This document shows, piece after piece, positions 59,901-64,000 of a stretch of 64,000 nucleotides of DNA (its first letter is position 1; each line of letters starts with the position of its first letter). Under the pieces are notes generated by a model. The model ran no database searches. It saw only the letters and a program-made list of their open reading frames with translations, and was not told the origin of the DNA. Position numbers and translations under genes: made by a program. Origin of the DNA: Paraphaeosphaeria minitans (taxonomy: Eukaryota; Ascomycota; Dothideomycetes; Pleosporales; Didymosphaeriaceae); NCBI GenBank assembly GCA_015832175.1, contig WJXW01000009.1, forward strand, positions 1,922,001 through 1,986,000, read 5' to 3'.

Positions 59901-62900
59901 GACTATCATCCCCGTACCCCATAACCGCGCGCTGCACCGCAACCTCGTCTTTGCCCCGCGGCGCCGTGTGGTCGAGCAGTTTCTGGCGGCGGAACTCCTT
60001 GGACAGCATCTCGGGCGATGCGCCGGCGCCAGGCTCGCCCACGAGCGTGGCGTCGTCTTCGCCCGTGGGGCGGTCCCACGCGTCTTCGTTGTCGTTGAAG
60101 GTCGGGATGTAGGCGGACGCGGAGCCGGGGATGTAGCCTGTGTCGTGTGGCTCGCTCACGTGTTTGGATGAGCTAGGAAGGAAAGGTTCGGTCGGCACGT
60201 TCTGTGATGAGCTCGGAAGGAAAGGTTCAGTCGGCACGTCCTGCGACGAGCTGGGAAGAGAAGGCTCCTCAACCGCCTGTGCATTGTCAGACGATGAGGG
60301 CCCGACTTCGTCGGTGGGCATCGGTGCCTCCACGGTTTCGGAAACGCCGCCCTTCTTCCCCTTCTTCTTCTTCGCCTTTCCCTTCCCCTTGCTCTCTTTC
60401 CTCAGCAGCTCCGGACTAGGCTCTGGCTGCATGACTTCCTCCACCTTCTCCTCCTGCTGCTGCTGCTCCTCAACCACCTTGGGCTCCTGCACCATCGGCG
60501 CACTATTCCACCCATCAACCGCATCCACAGCATCGGCTTCGCGGACCTTGGCATCGTCTTCCGCCGTGAGTTCCTTGGTTGGTTCGTTGCTTAGGTCAAT
60601 GCTCTTCCCCTTCGAGCCCTTCTTGCCTCTCTTGGTTTTCTTCGAACTGGAAAGGGCACGCTCGAGCACAGGTCGTTCAGGCTCTGAGGGTTCCGCAGGC
60701 GGGGCGGTGATAACGACGGTGTCTGGGTCGGGAGAGCCGCCCATGAAGTCGTCTTCGGAAGCGACCGGTGATGAGGCGCGATGGTGGAGGACAGCCGCGG
60801 CTGCGCCTCCTACGAGGGCGCCGAGAGCGGCATCTTCTAAGCGTGAGGAGGGCTTGGATGGTGAAGGGTCTCTGCTATGAGTCGTAGAAATGTCTCGCGT
60901 CTGGACGCCGTCGATAGACGCGCTGGGCACCAAGGGGGCTATATGTGCAGAGTCGCGAGGTAGGTATGGCGTAGCAAAAAAGTGTGCGAGGTTCTGTCCA
61001 GGAAACTGATCATGCACACGGGATGACAGGGCAGATTGGCTAGCAACCGGCTCGTCCATCGAGAGGCCAAGACCTTTTCCTTCTTCCTGCTGGATCTGCT
61101 CGAGTCTAGCAGAAAGATTCTCAGCAAGCAACGCAGCCTGATTCCGCCTCACATCCAGGACACCAGCCGGAAACGACGAAGCCTTGGGCGTAGTCTGTTG
61201 CGACTCGGTCAACTCCTCAATCTCGCGATCGGCAAGCTCCGGATGTTGCATCTGAAGTCCAGGACCTGAGTAAAGCGGAGGCACGAACTGGAACGGGTCC
61301 GCGAGGGCGTCTTCAAAAGCATCGCTCACACTGGCGCTAGGCGACTCGTGGGCCGACTCGTACGCGGACTGGTACTCATCTTCTGTGCCGCTCGTAGACG
61401 ATGCGCGCGATGGGCTCCCACTTGAGGGCAGCGCTGGGAATTCTTCTTGTTCGGTCTCAGCAGACTTGCGGTTGCGCTCTACGAGGTACAGCGGCCTGTA
61501 TTCCCGCGTGTGAACGAACTCGCCGGAGTGCGTCTTACCATGTCGAGGATCAGGTAGTCGGAGCGGAGAGCTACTAGGACTGGAGGGGTTCTTCACGTCC
61601 AGTCTGAGGTCATCGCGTGTTGCGCCCGGGGTAAGCGGGGGTCGACGGAAGCGAATAGGCACCGACGTAGACGACAGTCTTCGCTCAGAAAGCGGGCTTC
61701 TTGGCGGCTCCGGGGTATGTAGCAATGGGCTCGTTGGTCTGCTGACTGGGAGTGGGGGTAGCTCATCGGGAAATGCTTCTAACTGCCATGGTTGCAGACC
61801 AGTAAGCTTGGTCAAGAACGCGCGAGGGTCCTCCATGTTAGTAGGCGTAGTAGGACGCTTGACGTGGTGTGTGTCGTTGGAGAAAGTGATAGCAGTGTCG
61901 AGGATTGGAAGAGTACCATCGGGCTGGTCGCTAGGCATGCCACTCTCCTGTAGTTCTTCGATGCGAGATGAAGTCTCACCAGAGGGCAGTGGTGTGGCTG
62001 CCACTGCCCGATAGTCTAAAAAAGGCTTTTCTTCGTCGTCATTGCGCGATCGGGAGGAGCGTTCCTAACACCCAATATATTAACGTCTATAATACATGAT
62101 GGAGAACAGTACAACAAGTAAAAAGTGTGCTATACCTTTTCTTCCCAGCCGTCAGTGCGACTCCTCCGCTTCTCACGGCGACTGGAAGACGAGATGGTCG
62201 ATCGCGTATCATCGTCATTCGAGCCGTATGCCGAGCCCTCCCTATGTTTCTTCCTGCGGCGCCTACGCTCACCGTCGTCTTCATCCTCCCTCAGCTTGGA
62301 GGATTTGCTGCTGTCCGCCAGGTTCTCCTTCGATCTGCTGAATAAACCAAATAGCCCCGATGATCGCTTCTCTTTGTCCTTTTTCGAGGATTTCTCCTCA
62401 TCGTAGCGTGACGATGAAGACACAACGGACATGTTGTCGTCGTCATCCCGTTTCGATCGGCGGCGGGAAGACTTGCGCTCGTCATCGAGGTCACCCGGTT
62501 CAGATCGGGCGGGTGACCGATGGTACTCTTCGGGCGAACGAGTGCGTTCGCCTTCCCGATGCCTGTGCTTGCGGCGACGTTCACCAGTTGCTTCTGATCG
62601 AGCTTCGGAGATCATAGATCGGGAGTCCCAGTCGTCGGACCGTTCGTCAGTCTCGCGTCGACGGTGGTGCCTTCGCTTGCCTGGTGAGTCACCCTTTTCC
62701 AGCTCGTAGCCACGGTCACGGCTCTGTGAGCGGGAGCGGGTCTCATAGCGAACCCGGCGTCGCTCTTCACGTTCCAAGTCATCGTCGTAAGTCTTGGGCG
62801 GCGATACCACGTATGTCTTCTCACGATCGGAGAACTGATTGGCTGGAGGCGATTCATCCTTAGCCGGCTGTTGCTCATCTGAGCCGGCAGAGAAGAATTC

Positions 62901-64000
62901 GTCAGAGTCACGATCGGCGGAGCTGGGCTGGACAGGATTGGCGAAGTTGGGTTGGACAGGATTGGCGAAGTTGGGTGGTTGGACATGATCGTCCGGTGCG
63001 TAATACCCAGAATCATGAGCATCTCGGATTCTTGAGGGGAATACGTGGCTCAATCCAACATTCCTAGGAGGCGATTTCGATGATTCCGTGGCAGCTCGAG
63101 AAGTGGAAGGGCCCGCAAGGGACCCAACGTAGTCGCTGTATTGGACTTCAGAGCGGAGTGGAGACCCGATGGATGGGGACCACCTGCCACTCGATACTCT
63201 CTTCTGTTTCTTGGGTGTCTTGACGTCACCCAGCTCTTCTACATCGTGAAATGCTGTGCTGGGAAGAGCACGAGCGTATTCCATGCTTTCCCGTGCGTGC
63301 TCAAAGTCTGATGCGATACGATCCTGATCCTGCTTCATTGCAGCACCTACGAGTGCGGCGAAACCTCCCGCCATGGCTGCATTGGTGGCGCTGGTGGATG
63401 TGCCGTTGCTCCGAGGTTCATCCGGTGAGGTACCACGTGTGAAGGTTGGCTCGATATCTCTCGGATCGCGTTCGATGACCAGGGGAGACGGTTGGTTTGA
63501 ATCGGTATCATCGAAATTGTCGGCGGTGCCTTTCCTAGCTGCTTTCTTGGCTTTCTTCTTATCCTTCTTGCTAAGCTTTGCATACGCGGTACTCTCGTCT
63601 TCCACTTGCTTCTCAGGCTCCGGCTCCGGTAACGGCTCCGTGGCATATTCAGGATCAGGAATGGCGCGCGAGTCACCCCTCCTGCTGAGCCTAGCAGTAG
63701 TAGCCCAATTATCCTCGACGGGCATCTCCGGTTCTGGTCTACGTTCTTCAACGATCGCTGGCTCAGGCTCTGCAACGAACGCTCTTGGCGCATCTTGAGC
63801 GTAAGGAACTTCGTCAGCAGTAATGGACTTCTTTTTCTTCTTCTTGTCCTTTTTGCTGGACTTGGTCTCTGGCTCAGCTATGACTTCCCTTACGGGTTCC
63901 GGTTCGGGTTCCCAGCTCGGTTCAATTGTCCTCGGTGGTTCTGAGGCGGCGAAGGTGTCCTCGTCAGTACTCTTCGACTTCTTTCTGCCCTTCTTGCTGG
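41979..64000 (-). CDS. Giant involucrin-repeat, leashin-type (Woronin body tether) protein, 5' partial
   Basis: Minus-strand exons 62136-64000 (open at the window edge), 43657-62064 and 41979-43601 encode at least 7,297 residues; the 5' end lies outside. Introns are 71 bp (62065-62135) and 55 bp (43602-43656). From N to C: charged Arg/Ser-rich segments (RRRRKKHREGS), then a region with some 45 lysine clusters such as LSKKDKKKAKKAKRGS spaced by roughly 100 acidic Pro/Glu/Val-rich residues, often preceded by DEWA; a Ser-rich region; and a conserved C-terminal exon of 540 residues starting with a long coiled coil (IQILDLQSQLENLAAQNRFL) and a folded tail. This order matches Aspergillus 'involucrin repeat protein'/Lah and Neurospora leashin, which tether Woronin bodies at the septal pore and cortex. 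The role is inferred from that family. Antisense frames along it are codon-bias shadows. Confidence 0.9.

Noticed and set aside
44000..61000. Dozens of long open frames on the + strand (for example 53099-53887 and 55313-56377) and in other frames, rich in Ser/Gly/Phe or Arg
   Set aside because: They are antisense or out-of-frame shadows of the lysine/glutamate-rich giant gene; their composition is fully explained by its codon use and none has a domain.

Overview
The window is nuclear DNA of a filamentous ascomycete (Pezizomycotina). The genes carry short introns of about 46-140 bp with GT...CTNAY...AG signals. Content restricted to, or typical of, this group includes a HET-domain gene, a fungal rhodopsin/PTH11-like membrane protein, and a giant involucrin-repeat protein of the leashin (Woronin-body tether) type. 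Gene style and the set of best-recognised families suggest Dothideomycetes, but the class call is an inference. No rRNA, tRNA, CRISPR or prokaryotic feature was seen.

Layout. 1-2.9 kb: non-coding, with a minisatellite. 2.9-28 kb is a conserved housekeeping block: an FLC/TRP-like membrane protein (+), a GH128 glycosidase with an in-frame TAG (+), ribosomal protein L28/uL15 (-), COPII coat subunit Sec24 (-), AP-2 sigma adaptin (-), a Mep2-like ammonium transporter (+), a conserved Cys/His-rich protein of unknown function (+), the ubiquitin hydrolase Ubp14 (+) and the mitochondrial Fe-S scaffold Isu1 (+). 28-40 kb is accessory in character: long non-coding stretches full of TAGGTA/GGTACC palindromes, a broken F-box/LRR-like relic, a PTH11-like receptor (-), a secreted berberine-bridge-type flavoenzyme (+), a HET-domain protein (-) and most copies of simple repeats. 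40-41.4 kb holds an SDR oxidoreductase (-). From 42 kb to the right edge (and beyond it) a single gene on the minus strand encodes at least 7,297 residues of a leashin-type tether, including one 18.4 kb exon.

The genes are not one pathway. Secretion and trafficking (Sec24, AP-2 sigma, FLC), nutrient uptake (ammonium transporter with GATA-type sites upstream) and hyphal compartment integrity (leashin, HET) are represented. The points most worth a second look are: a UAG replacing an expected Trp just before the GH128 nucleophile motif; an ISU1 first intron without a good donor; a GC-AG intron in UBP14; a family of four ~145 bp inverted-repeat elements (MITE-like), one sitting in the HET intron with a possible target duplication; two 8-bp CTAGGTA-type insertions that account for both frameshifts in the F-box-like relic; and the periodic lysine-cluster architecture of the giant tether.
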